From positions 158,220,875-158,284,874 of the forward strand of contig CP136062.1 of NCBI GenBank assembly GCA_032622095.1: a stretch of DNA of 64,000 nt, given 5' to 3'. This document shows, in pieces, positions 40,908-52,316 of this stretch (positions within the stretch are counted from its first letter, which is position 1; the number at the start of each line of letters is the position of its first letter). This DNA comes from Siphonodentalium dalli (Eukaryota; Mollusca; Scaphopoda; Gadilida; Siphonodentaliidae). The position numbers were made by a program, and so were the translations under genes. Below the pieces are notes generated by a model, which worked only from the letters and a program-made list of their open reading frames with translations, was not told the DNA's origin and searched no databases.

Positions 40908-41246
40908 TTGCAGAGTTCAATAGATCATCATAATATTTTTCGTACAGCAAGCGCCAAAACCGACTGCTTATTCAATGATCATTTAAATTCACCCTTTCCC
41001 GTCTGGTTCAGTTTAAATAATTAACAGAACTTACTTAACAGACACTTATAATTTCTGTTGCAGATTTCAATAGTTCATCGCAATGACGATGGGTGCGTTC
41101 ATAATATTTTTCGTACAGAAAGCGCCAAAACTGACTGCTTATTCAATTTTGATAGCTGATCCGCATGATAATTTAAATTCACCCTTTCCCGTCTGGTTCA
41201 GTTTAAGTAATTAGCAGAACTTACTTAACAGACACTTATAATTTCT
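40908..41246 (+). repeat. Tandem duplication, two copies of 150-190 bp
   Basis: Copy 1 (40908-41057) and copy 2 (41058-41246) both run from GTTGCAGAGTTCAATAG or its variant, through ATATTTTTCGTACAG and TTCACCCTTTCCCGTCTGG, to GACACTTATAATTTCT. Copy 2 has about 40 extra bases in two places. Function unknown. Confidence 0.85.
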
Positions 41247-41919
41247 CTTTAATCAATCGTCCATGGACCAAAAAATATAGATGGTGTTTCTATAATACGA
41301 AATTCTGTAAACTATTATTTAAATAGTAAATTATATAAACGCACCACCCATCGCTCAGCTCTATAGACACATATTAATCTTTGCACAAATCTAACATACT
41401 TCATGAACTTGTACCATAATTTGACCTTTTTAATACCTTTATTGTTGTTATTGTTGTTGTTATGTTGCTCTGTATCGACATACTCTGACTCTTTATATCT
41501 CAGTTCCCACCCAATTCATATTTTTTTTCCATAAATGCTCACCCGATCAAAATGATGCCAAAGTACTTATACCATTCTTATCATTTAGAAATTTGCCTCG
41601 TTATTCGCGCCGTGAACTTGGGAAAATCCGTGGTCACTAACAGAAATAAACGTTGTTTTTAGCTTAAAATTCAATTAGAAAACTCTTTCCCCTAAACAAC
41701 TTGAAATACTGCAATCAATTTCCCGAATTCACAGTGTGAAGCTATCACAATTAATATACCCACGAAAGAAAATTCTTCCCATGAAAAAAAAAAAATGCAT
41801 CTTACCTTGTCTAAAATTATTTTCAGGTGCAACGTCGTGTGCAGACCGTACTTAAACCACGGGTATATGCTAACTGATTTGAACAAGGGCACATATGTTA
41901 TATCAAATATCATCAAATC
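41247..41919. other. No recognised feature
   Basis: AT-rich sequence with a short TTG-rich simple repeat near 41441-41465. Nothing else is supported. It may include the 5' UTR of the following LINE, but no ORF1 of that element is visible. Confidence 0.4.
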
Positions 41920-41924
41920 ACATA

Positions 41925-43166
41925 ATGGCCACAAATAACGTAACACTGAGTGGGGTTAGGGAAGCGCCTAATTTCGATCTTGCCGCCAAATGGGCTAGTC
42001 TGGAGGAAGACGAAGAACCAACTTTGTCCATTTTTGATAAAAACAATTGCCGTTACTTCTCAACTTTACAAGCAAAAGATATTCTCAACAAGAAGAATAA
42101 ACTGTCAATGTTTGGTCTTAACTGCAGAAGCAGCAATGCAAATTTTGAAAATTTACAAAATCTTTTATGTCACATGAAAATCAATGACAACAATCTTGAT
42201 ATAATAGCGCTAACCGAAACATTTAAAATACATCAAGCATCGGACTTTATACTCTCCGGTTATCATCCCATAGAATTTAAATCAAGGCCTGATCACGATG
42301 ATGGTAGGGGTGGTGTTGGTATTTACATAAGAGACACTATTACGTATAAAAATAGACCCGATCTATCAATATTTATCACACATGTTATTGAAACGGTGTT
42401 CATTGAGCTTGAATTCGGAAAACATGAAATATATATCATAGGATGTATTTATAGACCTAACACGCCACCAAAAGCTGACTTTGACAAGTTTGTCTCTAAA
42501 TTCGACGAAATCTTAGATATAATTAAAAATCATAAGACTTATATAATCGGTGATTTCAATATCGATCTACTAAATTTCGATGCGCACAATAAAACAAACG
42601 ACTTTTTAAACAATGTATTCACACGATGATTCGTGCCCATGATAACAAAACCGACAAGAATGACCGATCATTCAGCGACCCTTATCGATCATATATACAC
42701 AAATAATCTTCGAAACGAGCACTGCTCTGGTATAGTTACATGTGATTTGTCAGATCACTTTGGGGTATTTCTCACTGACACCGAAGGTCATAACGGACAT
42801 AACCGATTAAAAACCCCACATGAAACTATGCGCACTCCCCGACGAAACTTTTCCCAAGAAAATATTAATAAATTCAACGATACTCTTAAATCGTGTAATT
42901 TCCATTCGGTTTGTGATTGTAATAATGTAGATCAAGCATACGAAAACGTTTTGGATATCTATCTGACAGCATACAACGTAGCTTTTCCGCCCATTACCCG
43001 AAACATACCCAAAAAATTCATCAAACGCGAACCATGGATGACCACCGGATTAATAAGATCTTCACTGAAGAAACAAGAACCCGTAAACTAAGCTCGCCTT
43101 CCTCCATCGATACGAATTCCTACCTCAAATATCGACAACTATATAACAAACTTATCAAATCTCATT
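41925..43166 (+). pseudogene. LINE endonuclease domain (disrupted)
   Basis: This would nick target DNA to prime reverse transcription. From the ATG at 41925 the frame shows the conserved endonuclease/exonuclease/phosphatase signatures in order: LNCRSS (catalytic Asn), ALTET (metal-binding Glu), GGVGIYIR, GCIYRPN, IIGDFNIDLL, SATLIDHIYTN and SDHFGVF (catalytic Asp-His). A TGA stop at 42627-42629 splits the domain just after the GDFN motif, and the same frame continues at 42630. The frame closes at 43089-43091. Endonuclease-to-RT linker sequence (NSYLKYRQLYNKLIKS) follows in a different frame up to about 43163, so one frameshift lies near 43080. The residues needed for nicking are still visible, but the reading frame is dead. 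Confidence 0.9.
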
Positions 43167-43823
43167 AAAACATCATGTGGTGTTCCTCAGGGGTCCTTAC
43201 TCGGGCCCATAATTTTTCTCCTCTACGCGAACGATATGTCAAATTCAACTACTATGGATCTCTTATCATATTCCGACGATACAACCCTTATGGCCAGTGG
43301 ACAAAATGAAGCGTTAATCCAAAGTTATGCCAATAACGAATTAAGAAATCTATCTGACTGGTGTTGCTGCAACAAACTAGCCATCAATGCTAACAAAAGC
43401 TATTATATGCTCTTGCATCCACAAAACAATGACAAAAAATGGAATACAATTAAAATATATCTCAATGGAGCCGAACTTCGACGGATAGGGAACATGCGGA
43501 ACGAATCGTCTGCCAAATATTTAGGTATCCATATAGATGAAAACCTGACCTTTAATAAACACATTTCTATTGTATGCTCAAAAATGGCACATGCAATTTA
43601 TTGCATTAATAAAGTTAAACATTTTCTCCCGAGCAAGGCTCTCAAAACATTATACTTCGCCCTAATTCAAAGCCACTTAGTTTATGGCATCCAAATATGG
43701 GGACATGTATCGGCAGTGAAGAAACTATATTTATTACAAAAACGAGCCATCAGAATTATATGTAACAAAAATATAGAAGTCACACCGATCCTCTTTTCAA
43801 ACAAGAAAACATTTAAAAAATAG
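43167..43823 (+). pseudogene. LINE reverse transcriptase, C-terminal part
   Basis: The frame opens abruptly in RT motif B (TSCGVPQGSLLGP, from about 43170). It continues through FLLYANDM and the catalytic motif C, here YSDD (43269-43280) rather than the commoner YADD, then CCCNKLAIN and KYLGIHID (motifs D/E and thumb). The fingers and the first catalytic Asp motif, which normally precede motif B, are missing. They appear to have been removed by a deletion of several hundred bases joining linker sequence to motif B. The frame ends at TAG (43821-43823) after a run of six A's. This copy cannot be active. Confidence 0.92.
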
Positions 43824-44250
43824 ATGATTTACATAAATTACATGCATCCATTTTCATGCATGATTGGTACTACGATCGCTTACCGGTGTCTTTTTCTGGT
43901 ATGTATGACAAGAGAGCAGAACCAAATAGACGACAACCTAATCCTATAGTACAAACAAAATTCAGGACCATCTCTTTTTCTAAAGTTCTCCCATACCATT
44001 CATTCCCCTTTATGTGGAATTCCATAGAAAGTAAATATACCTCTAAACAATCAAGACATGTGTTCCGAAAACGTTTGAAAACGGATATCATTAATACTTA
44101 TTCAGCGAGCGTGCGATGCAAAAACCGAAGATGCCCTGATTGCACAAACGATACACAATTTTCTGATAACAAAATAAACAAAACAAACAAACAATACAAA
44201 ACAAAATTCACTCTAGTATGCATGTTAATTGAAAAAAAAAAGGTAGAAAA
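43824..44250 (+). pseudogene. LINE ORF2 C-terminal tail (shifted frame)
   Basis: Immediately after the A-run near 43815, homologous tail sequence continues in another frame. LHKLHASIFMHDWYYDRLP and SFSGMYDKRAEPNRR are followed by PFMWNSIESKY and VRCKNRRCPDC, a pattern usual at the end of LINE ORF2 proteins of this group. The shift probably arose by slippage in the homopolymer. The open frame continues to 44611, but its last third is low-complexity and is probably 3' UTR. Confidence 0.75.
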
Positions 44251-44636
44251 TAAAAACAATTCCCAAAACCTCACTCACATTATTCCTACTCGGTTCCACT
44301 CACACATGTATATTCATAGTAATCATTCATTATATCGACCAAGTAGGTACCCATACATACATATGAACCACTTTTCGTACCATCGCCCTAACAACGCCTA
44401 TATATTAAAAACCCAGTCTGCACACGATAAACGTAACCTGAAAACAATCAAGTTAATTCGGCCATCTTCATCATATAACCTGTCACTACATCCAGGGGTG
44501 ATAGGAAGACAGTCAGCCATGACTATATCACCCCTAGCAATATACATGTATAGTCTATTAATATTATATTTATTTGTAATTGTTCTTTCCATGTATGTGT
44601 ATTGTAAATAAAATTATCCTATCCTATCCTATCCTA

Positions 44637-46340
44637 CGTGCCCATAAAATCAGGTTATATTGGACGATACATCTTAAAACAAGTTATTTAACTGACACTA
44701 TATTTGTATTATCCTGGTCAGATTTATTCCAGTGAAAACAATATTTTAATTCCTCCCTTTATAATAAAATTAACTTTCTGAAAATTCTGAGATTACTGTC
44801 TTTGCGTCCCAACTCGGAAAACACCACTTCGGCAACCTAAGACATGCTATGATATCATGGTCGTGTATACATACTGGTTTGGTGCATCTCAACAAAACAA
44901 ATTGCTTACCAATATTGCTAACCTCTTCTAACTCCAACCATTGAACCGGTCAGCATCAATTTGGCACATTAAACAATATCATGGTATTCATTGTATCTCG
45001 GAATGTGATATTATATCTCTTTGGTGTCCTATATATTACCCCATCAATGTCTGTATCATTTTAGTGGGCACACGCGTTGTGTGCCTATGGGGTGGAAATA
45101 TACAAAATTGTACAATCGCCATCACACAGATGTTTAATGACATGACTCCTATTTTTAGCCAATTATCGGCCTGTTATTGACGGATATTTATATCTACTTT
45201 CAAGTTGTCGTACAGTGACAAATCACATGACTTTCACTTAACGCGACAGTCCTCTAACAATTTGCCGTACACCTTATAAGTATCGCTGTCGGCAAAACTT
45301 AAAAAAAAAACACAACAATTCATGTTTGGCGTTCTATAAGCCATTATAAATCATTTCGTGCATCAACTGCATATCACTATTCAAACAAGCATACGTTTTA
45401 AGTATAAGATATTCGGAACTTTTCAGACCAAGTTGCAGACGATCCGGAGCACAGTTTCGCCAATAAGTGATATTACAATCAATGTTTGCGCATAACACGA
45501 AATTATCCATAGGAATTTGGTGTGGTAAGTCAGGTTAACCAGGTAAACGTTATAACGGCGTTAGTTTTTCGATTTTGTTTTTCAATTGAGTAGAGAATTC
45601 AATCTAAAAATAAACAAAAGCATTACGTTTTTGAACCTGTCTAAGATCTAAAGGTGCGCGAAACAACAGGGGCCACGTGCCCTAGCGAACAAGTGCCTCT
45701 TCGTGTACGGGATGCAGGCTCCTCGAACGCCGGATAAAGGCTCACAAAGGAGCCCATTTCAGCTAGATATCAACTATGTGTGAAAAAAATGTAAAGCAAA
45801 TGCTAAATTCCTACACACGTTGTTATAGTAAAAAAATCGTATTTTGATTGAAGCCATTTAAGTGTATCGGTGGCGTAGTGGGAAAACAGCTTGTCGCCTT
45901 TGCCGACTATTTATGCGTTTGGACGATATCTACAAACACGTAGTTTTGGCGCCGAAAAAATGCATGTAATTGCCGCTGAGTACAACTCCATAACAATACC
46001 CGAATGACACACGTTACAAGTTACATGTACGTGTGCTAAGCTCGGCTATTTATCGAATGACGGAAAATTCCCTGTAAAACGACCGAGATCTAGTTAATGG
46101 CAGCATTTGTCTTCAAGTATCTATATAATAGTCGATCAGTGTGTCAAGGACCACTTTTGGCGGGCCCTGAATTAAAATGCGTGGCAGGAAAGCATCCAGT
46201 TGGCACCTTATTCCACGGGGGCGCATGAATGTTACCGTACTTCATACTGATACCCAGTGGGTACCATATTAATTAAATTATAATTAATATATCATTAACA
46301 TCTCGTTTTCGTTTTGTAGTAGACACCGTATTTATATTTT
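44637..46340. other. No recognised feature
   Basis: About 1.7 kb of apparently unique AT-rich DNA. A string at 45870-45885 (TGGCGTAGTGGG) resembles a tRNA-type A box, but I see no matching B box and do not call a SINE. Short open frames, such as 44941-45180, look like chance. Confidence 0.4.
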
Positions 46341-46429
46341 AACTAGCGCCTTTGTTTACAATTTGTGCGAATACAGCATACTGCACTTGAAATCTTGCAA
46401 CATATGGATAGATTGCAGAGTTTGCAGAA

Positions 46430-46523
46430 ATGTCCGATAAACGTGGCCGACCTCTGGGTATGTATAGCAGGGAGGCGATTCAGCTCGTCATTATCGCCAA
46501 CCCGGTGAAGAACTTCACTCAAG
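46430..46523 (+). CDS. Possible first coding exon of an unknown gene
   Basis: A GC-richer patch in AT-rich DNA starts with ATG at 46430 (CAGAAATGTCC). It codes for 31 residues, beginning MSDKRGRPLGMYSREAIQ and ending NPVKNFTQ, and runs directly into a consensus splice donor, CAAG|GTAAGT, at 46524-46529. The KRGRPLG stretch resembles a short basic/AT-hook-like motif, but this is too little to assign a family. I find no acceptor-linked continuation: the next 1.7 kb is a tandem repeat. The opposite strand also has a 90-codon frame here, so coding status is uncertain. It could be an orphan exon, an alternative first exon, or chance. Confidence 0.3.
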
Positions 46524-46661
46524 GTAAGTCTAATTATACACCATGTTATGCGAGACAGGGACGTCACTAGAAGGTTCCTAATAGGGAGGATTCGACTTGG
46601 AATTCCCAACTGCACCTATCACCTACGTCAGACCGGAATTTCTTACTTCGTAAAATTATAA

Positions 46662-48249
46662 TTGTGCCCCGCTCGGTTGGTCTGGAGTATCTCAAAGTTT
46701 CCACCTGTTGGACATCTACAACATATGGAGATGGACATTTTCACAGCTGTCAATTAAATAATTATTAGCAGGGGGATTTGTTTTTTCACTCTAATTGCGA
46801 TATCGGTATTTAACATGACGAAAAGCGCTGTTAAGCTCATTTAATTATTTCTACAAACGCATTGTCTCTTAGCAACCATAACCTACGCCGCTAATGAATA
46901 TACATGTATGTTGGACGCAAATGGTTGACATTTCAATCCAAAATAAATTCGTCCAAAAACAACAAACGTCAGACTAAATACTGGTTGAAAATTCAATTAT
47001 GAAAACAATTTAAACCTATTTATTATCCAGAAATTTTTGACTTATGTTGACACATGTTTCCAATTGTGCCCCACTCGGAGTACCTCAAACTGTTCACATG
47101 TTGGACATCTACAATATATGGTTGGAGATGGACCTTTTCACAGCTGTCAATTAAATAATTATTAGCAGGGGAATTTCTTTTTTCACTCTAATTGCGATAT
47201 CGGTATTTAGCATAATGCCAAGCGCTGTTAAGCTCATTTAATTATTTCTGCAAACGCATTGTCTCTTAGAAACCATAACATACGCCGCTAATGAATATAC
47301 ATGTATGTTGGACGCAAATGGTTGACATTTCAATCCAAAATAAATTCGTCTAAAAACAACAAACGTCAGACTAAATACTGGTTGAAAATTCAATTATGAA
47401 AACAATTTAAACCTATTTATTATCCAGAAATTTTTGACTTATGTTGACACATGTTTCCAATTGTGCCCCGCTCGGAGTACCTCAAACTGTTCACATGTTG
47501 GACATCTACAATATATGGTTGGAGATGGACCTTTTCACAGCTGTCAATTAAATAATTATTAGCAGGGGAATTTCTTTTTTCACTCTAATTGCGATATCGG
47601 TATTTAGCATAATCCCAAGCGCTGTTAAGCTCATTTAATTATTTCTGCAAATGCATTGTCTCTTAGCGACCATAACCTACGCCGCTAGTGAATATACATG
47701 TATGTTGGACGCAAATGGTTGACATTTCAATCCAAAATAAATTCGTCTAAAAACAACAAACGTCACAATAAATACTGGTTGAAAATTCAATTATGAAAAC
47801 AATTTAAACCTATTTATTATCCAGAAATTTTTGACTTATGTTGACACATGTTTCCAATTGTGCCCCGCTCGGAGTACCTCAAACTGTTCACATGTTGGAC
47901 ATCTACAATATATGGTTGGAGATGGACCTTTTCACAGCTGTCAATTAAATATTATTAGCAGTGGAATTTCTTTTTTCACTCTAATTGCGATATCGGTAAT
48001 TAGCATAATGACAAGCGCTGTTAAGTTTATTTAATTATTTCTGCAAACGCATTGTCTCTTAGCAACATACATGTATACATAGAATATACATGTATGTGGA
48101 ACGCAGATGGTTGCCATTTCAATCCAAAAACATTGGTCTAAAAACAACAAACGTCACACTAACTACTGGTTGAAAATTCAATTATGAAAACATTTTAAAC
48201 CTATTTATTATCCAGAAATTTTTGTCTTATGTTGACACATGTTTCCAAC
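46662..48249 (+). repeat. Four-copy tandem repeat, unit about 397 bp
   Basis: Copies begin at TTGTGCCCC in 46662, 47064, 47461 and 47858 (periods 402, 397, 397), and the last ends near 48249. Each contains TTCACAGCTGTCAATTAAAT, CTCTAATTGCGATATCGGTA, GCATTGTCTCTTAGC and TATTTATTATCCAGAAATTT. The middle copies are nearly identical, while the first and last are more diverged. That is the expected pattern of turnover in a small array. There is no coding potential. Confidence 0.95.
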
Positions 48250-49134
48250 AGTTGAACACTTTGGACAAAGTTGAGGCTGAAACTCCTTCCAGTCGACACG
48301 GCCCTGTTGTCATAGTTTGCTTTATATACGCGTGACGCTAATAGTGGGTTACACAAACTTTACAATACATGTAATACACTGTCAGTGACATGGACACCCC
48401 CTTGTACAAACCTTGTACCAAACTTCCATTGGCTGGAACTGTCCAACTGCTACCTCAACTGTTCCAAGTGTTGGCAATTGCCAACCTGATATCCCATAAG
48501 GTTGATGTAAACATATTTATTTCTCTAAATCATGCACATGAATTAACAAAATTGTATAATATATACAGACATTTATCGGAGAGAATGGGATTTGGCAGAA
48601 AGGATAATGCTTATATTAGCCATTTCCCATCTTTGGCATGCACAGTTGGTGTATTTATTGCTTTTTCGTAATGTTCTTTTCCCATTTAGATTTTTTTCAT
48701 GTTCATTTTTCTATCGTATTATCATTATCAGCCTTCATGGGCATAGACTGTCAAACAGTAACCTATTACAATGAGTCATTGTTGGGCAGTCCATACATCA
48801 GATGAACTGAATTGTTAGAACCTGTTTGTTTGTGACCTGACCATTGACCCCACTACATCAATATTGAGTACTCGTAGTGAAATTAACATTTCAAGGTTGT
48901 AAAAGTTCCAAGTGATGGCTATTTTCAGACCAAAAATTTGATAAAGAATAGAAACATACTGGTTGTAAAATCCAACAATAAGGACAATGTAAAATGTCTA
49001 ACTACATGATGTTGTTGTAGGCATGACATTTCCAGCTGTTGATACACCATTATATCCGATTTAACACCCCTAACGTACTATTTCATCGGAATGGTGGAAT
49101 AAAAATCAGTTTGTGACTAATTTTGTTTCTTCAG
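48250..49134. other. No recognised feature
   Basis: Unique-looking DNA. A 93-codon frame from ATG at 48390 has no signal peptide, motif or splice context that I can use to call it a gene. A run of twelve G's follows at 49136-49147. Confidence 0.4.
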
Positions 49135-49144
49135 TGGGGGGGGG

Positions 49145-49436
49145 GGGCGGCTCGGTGGCTCAATCGGTTAGTGGTACAACTCCAAGCCGTCTCGCCATCC
49201 AGCGCTGGCGATGAGGGTTCAAATCAATGTTTTCATCATGGACTTTGTAACTCGGAATTGTTATCTGGTGGAATTGTCAGTTACTCGTCAGTGGTTTGCC
49301 GCACATGTTCAACGAATTTATCAGCCATTGAAATCACTAGCCGTACGTGTGCGGATTTCCTCAAGCACTAAGACTGGCAATGTCGTGATATGGCCCTAGT
49401 TACTGAAAGCGACATTAAACCCAAATCAATCAATCA
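49145..49436 (+). mobile_element. tRNA-derived SINE
   Basis: The head has a tRNA-like internal RNA polymerase III promoter: an A-box region GGTGGCTCAATCGGTTAGTG (about 49153-49172) and a B-box-like GGGTTCAAATC (about 49214-49224), spaced as in a tRNA. The body is about 190 bp of unrelated sequence. The 3' end is GCGACATTAAACCC followed by an AATC repeat (AAATCAATCAATCA, to 49436), the tail style of SINEs mobilised by LINEs with short tandem 3' ends. The body family is not identified. It is preceded by a G-run and flanked by unique DNA. Confidence 0.85.
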
Positions 49437-49770
49437 TTTTCTTCAATGTGCTCGTTATTACTGTACATATCAGCCCTCCTACAGTATGGCAGGCGTGAAT
49501 AAAACTAGATTCAAACACACATTACAATAAATACAACATGACGCCGACAGCAAATAATAAGTTATGACTGACTACACATAACGTCATTCTGAAAAAGGCA
49601 GCTCTTGAAAATAGTGTAGAAGATGAAAATATTATGATCCGTTGTCGCAGCAACCAGTCTGGGAAGAACGAATAGCAACTTGATATTCAGACAGAGAAAG
49701 CTGCATGAAAAATCCAACCTGCAGTTGATCCTATTTTTATTCATCAAGATGATCTACCTCTTCGCAGAAA

Positions 49771-49814
<44 letters not shown>

Positions 49815-50181
49815 AGTCGAGGACACTTGTCCGGAAAAGCTTGTATCAATTTTATTTCGAATTACTTATTACAGCTAGACAGTTTTCAAAAATGAGTTAC
49901 CAATCTTAACAGAAAATTATCATCATATTCAATGTACTTAGTGCTGGGTACCTGGTAAGGAAGTAAGAAATAGTAAGACATATTAATAGATTGCAAATTG
50001 AGATATTGACAGGCCGATATACTACCGACGGCAGTTAAATAGCAAGTACACACAGTGGCATATTCTAATATAAAAACATTCAAGACCCTATAATACAGTA
50101 TACATCTGCTAAATGACAGTTATACAGTTAAAATTACATACTTATCAGCACGTCCACCTTGAGTTTAGAAACAACATGAGA
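49437..50181. other. No gene seen; contains a TA microsatellite
   Basis: Apart from the TA repeat listed separately I see nothing to support a gene. Short frames on both strands (49562-49747, 49886-50083) lack motifs. Confidence 0.4.
49774..49811. repeat. (TA)n microsatellite
   Basis: About 18-19 uninterrupted TA dinucleotides. Confidence 0.98.
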
Positions 50182-50260
50182 GCAGTCTGACACTGACACT
50201 TTTGATTCCAGGACAGCCTGACACTGACCATTTTGATACCCAGACAATCTGACGACTGCT
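50182..50260 (+). repeat. Short tandem repeat, about 32 bp x 2.4
   Basis: The pattern GTCTGACACTGAC, CTTTTGATTCCAGGACA recurs at about 50185, 50217 and 50248 with substitutions. Confidence 0.75.
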
Positions 50261-51109
50261 GCCGGTTTAATACCTAATATATTTTCACATTTTGTTGCTG
50301 CCATATACACTTAGTACAAAGTCCCTTTGTCATATGTCCTACGTTAGTCAGTTAAAATATAACATATATAAACCGTTTTGTTGTGGAATAAAGTCACCCA
50401 CTGAATGGACTCCAGGCACAACAGTAGTAGTTGTTCGTAGTCAATAATGTCTTGCACACGTTTCACTTGGCAATGTGTGTGCTCACAACATAATATATAT
50501 TTGCCAATGTAATATAAAAGATATTCCATTTGGGCATACACCCAATATGGTCACACCATTCCCTTGGAATGCACACTCTATCGGATGTTCTTATCCCGTT
50601 TGCAGTGGGTCGGCCGATAGAAACTACCACACGTGTTCAGTAGAGTTTCAAACGACTTCTAAATGATATGACATGAATAAGTCTGACATGCATATACAGC
50701 CCATATGTTACAGTCAGATTGTGAAACATGTCAATTCGTGAAGTGACTAAAATGTACAGTCATTTCATTAAATAACTGAAGTTTCCAGTCATTATTTTCA
50801 TGAAATGACTGAATACTTTTTTTGATTCGGCGGACTTCAATTGTGAACTTAGAATTACCACTTGATTTAATTTTAAAATTTGTGTTCATAATAATAAATC
50901 ATAAATGTAATAGAAACATAAAAATATACATAGTTTCAAATGATTGTAGTATCAACACACCATAGTCTTACTGGAGCAGCTCAAACTGTTGTGGCACCGG
51001 CTATTGCAGAGTAGTTTCGCCTTGAATCATTTACACCTTCTCTTACACTTGTTCGGACCACTACAGGAACATCTCACCAAACATTGTCCTCCACTTATCG
51101 AAGATTGAG
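50261..51109. other. No recognised feature
   Basis: AT-rich DNA. Repeated TCATTTCAT/ATGAAATGACTG strings at 50755-50815 form a weak inverted motif, perhaps the remnant of a small element. Similar strings recur near 54880-54930. Confidence 0.4.
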
Positions 51110-51940
51110 TAACGGTCTGTCTGGGGAGGCTTGTTGCTTTGATCAATGGCTTTGTCAGTCAAAAGTCGTTCAGGACAAATGTCGAATTGGTTTCGCGAAT
51201 AGCTGCCTTTCAGATACCACTTCTTGTATCAATCTTAGACATGTCCCGACTCACAATCACACCGATGTTTCGCGGATCGACACGGCCGCGATCTACTTGA
51301 ATAATGGGAACAGCAACGTTGTCTCCTATTTCACCAGCAACAAGATAAATTCTACTACGCTTAACCATTCGTTCTGCTTGTGCTGTTTGTGATACGCTGG
51401 CTGCCGGTCGCTGGTTAGTTGATCACGTTTGTTAGTGGAATAAGGTTGTTGTGGTGGTGTTTCAGTTGGAGCTGGTCAGTAGAAGGTTGTGTTTCAGGTT
51501 GTAGTAGTTCGTCTGGTGATGACGTGGCCTCTGTTGAAGCTAGAGTTGCGAGCAGATCTTGTTCGGTCTCGAGTCGGCTGATCACTCAGTAGGTAGAGAT
51601 GTTGAACTAAGACCAACTCTGGCACTTGTTCCGAACATTGTAGCGTAAGGGTTCCTCTTTATTCCAGCGTAAGGAGAAATCTTCGCGAACTTGATCCCCA
51701 TTGTCCAATCTGGAATGGTTGTCTGACATCCAGGCCACACGCATGTCTTTAATGTCGCCGTTCGCTCTCCCAACTGAACCCTGACTCTCTGGATGTCTGG
51801 GTATTCCGTGTAAAATTTTCAGGTCGAGCCACATGGATGCATGTTCTGTGATTATTGCCGCGGTAAAGACAGAACCAGTATTACCTTTGGTTATTGGACG
51901 TTTACTCTTTTTCTGACACAACGATTTGAACAGTTCGACG
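51110..51940 (-). pseudogene. KRBA2/SCAND3-like integrase (rve domain) pseudogene
   Basis: Read on the minus strand, the fragments appear in the order expected for the retroelement-derived integrase proteins annotated as KRAB-A domain-containing protein 2 or SCAN domain-containing protein 3. They are LCQKKSKRPITKG (about 51925-51885), MWLDLKILHGIPRHPESQG, ANGDIKDMRVAWMSDNHS, then in another frame MGIKFAKI and IKRNPYATMFGTSARVGL (to about 51600). After an unrelated or decayed stretch come VAGEIGDNVAVPIIQVDRG and RNQFDICPERLLTD (about 51345-51150). The two catalytic Asp segments are deleted between KRPITKG and MWLDLKI, and the catalytic Glu is Gly (SQGSVGRAN). There are at least two frameshifts and a TGA. 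It is dead. Recognition is from memory of the family, not from a search. Confidence 0.75.
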
Positions 51941-52316
51941 TCATCTCAGAATATTGGAGTAATTCACTGATAGGTCCTTCGTCATTCTATCTCTACCGCC
52001 ATGACCAGTTGAGATATGGGCCCTCTCGATTATTTATGTCGAAGGTATCTTTTATGCTGGCAGAGTAGACTGGCAGTTCGTCGGAAGTCTGGCGCTTCTT
52101 GATAAGTTTCTGAATATCACCACATTGACCCCCGTGTGGGCCCGGGGTAGCATTGGCCTACCGCCCCACTGCGAGCGGTAAAATTCGCCTAATGTGGAAC
52201 CCGGTTTGCCGTGGTGTGCATCACGTGAGGTGTGGTGTTGGAGTCCTGGAGGTACTAGGGCGGTTGTATCACGTGAGGCATAGACCTGCGGATACGACTT
52301 CGCTCATGGTACTCTT

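Larger units (their letters stand above)
41920..44636 (+). mobile_element. Defective non-LTR retrotransposon (LINE, jockey/CR1-like group)
   Basis: The element contains, in order, an apurinic-type endonuclease, part of a reverse transcriptase and a C-terminal tail. It ends in AATAAA followed by four to five TATCC repeats (44616-44636), a short tandem 3' terminus typical of several LINE clades. No ORF1 is visible, so it is 5'-truncated or never had one here. A large piece of the reverse transcriptase is deleted near 43167. There is also an in-frame stop and at least two frameshifts. Clade assignment is by general resemblance only. Confidence 0.9.

Noticed and set aside
40564-41024. Open frames of 72-100 codons on both strands
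   Set aside because: No recognisable motif, mutually overlapping, and one runs into a local duplication.
45865-45960. tRNA or SINE head (TGGCGTAGTGGG)
   Set aside because: Only an A-box-like string. No convincing B box, no cloverleaf and no tail.
46343-46615. Minus-strand frame opposite the exon-like patch
   Set aside because: No motif or splice logic. The plus strand has an ATG and a consensus donor, though even that call is weak.
48390-48671. 93-codon plus-strand frame starting with ATG
   Set aside because: No signal peptide, domain, codon bias or splice context. Compatible with chance in this base composition.
49123-49399. Short frames across the tRNA-like region
   Set aside because: The region is a SINE, explained by its polymerase III boxes and AATC tail.
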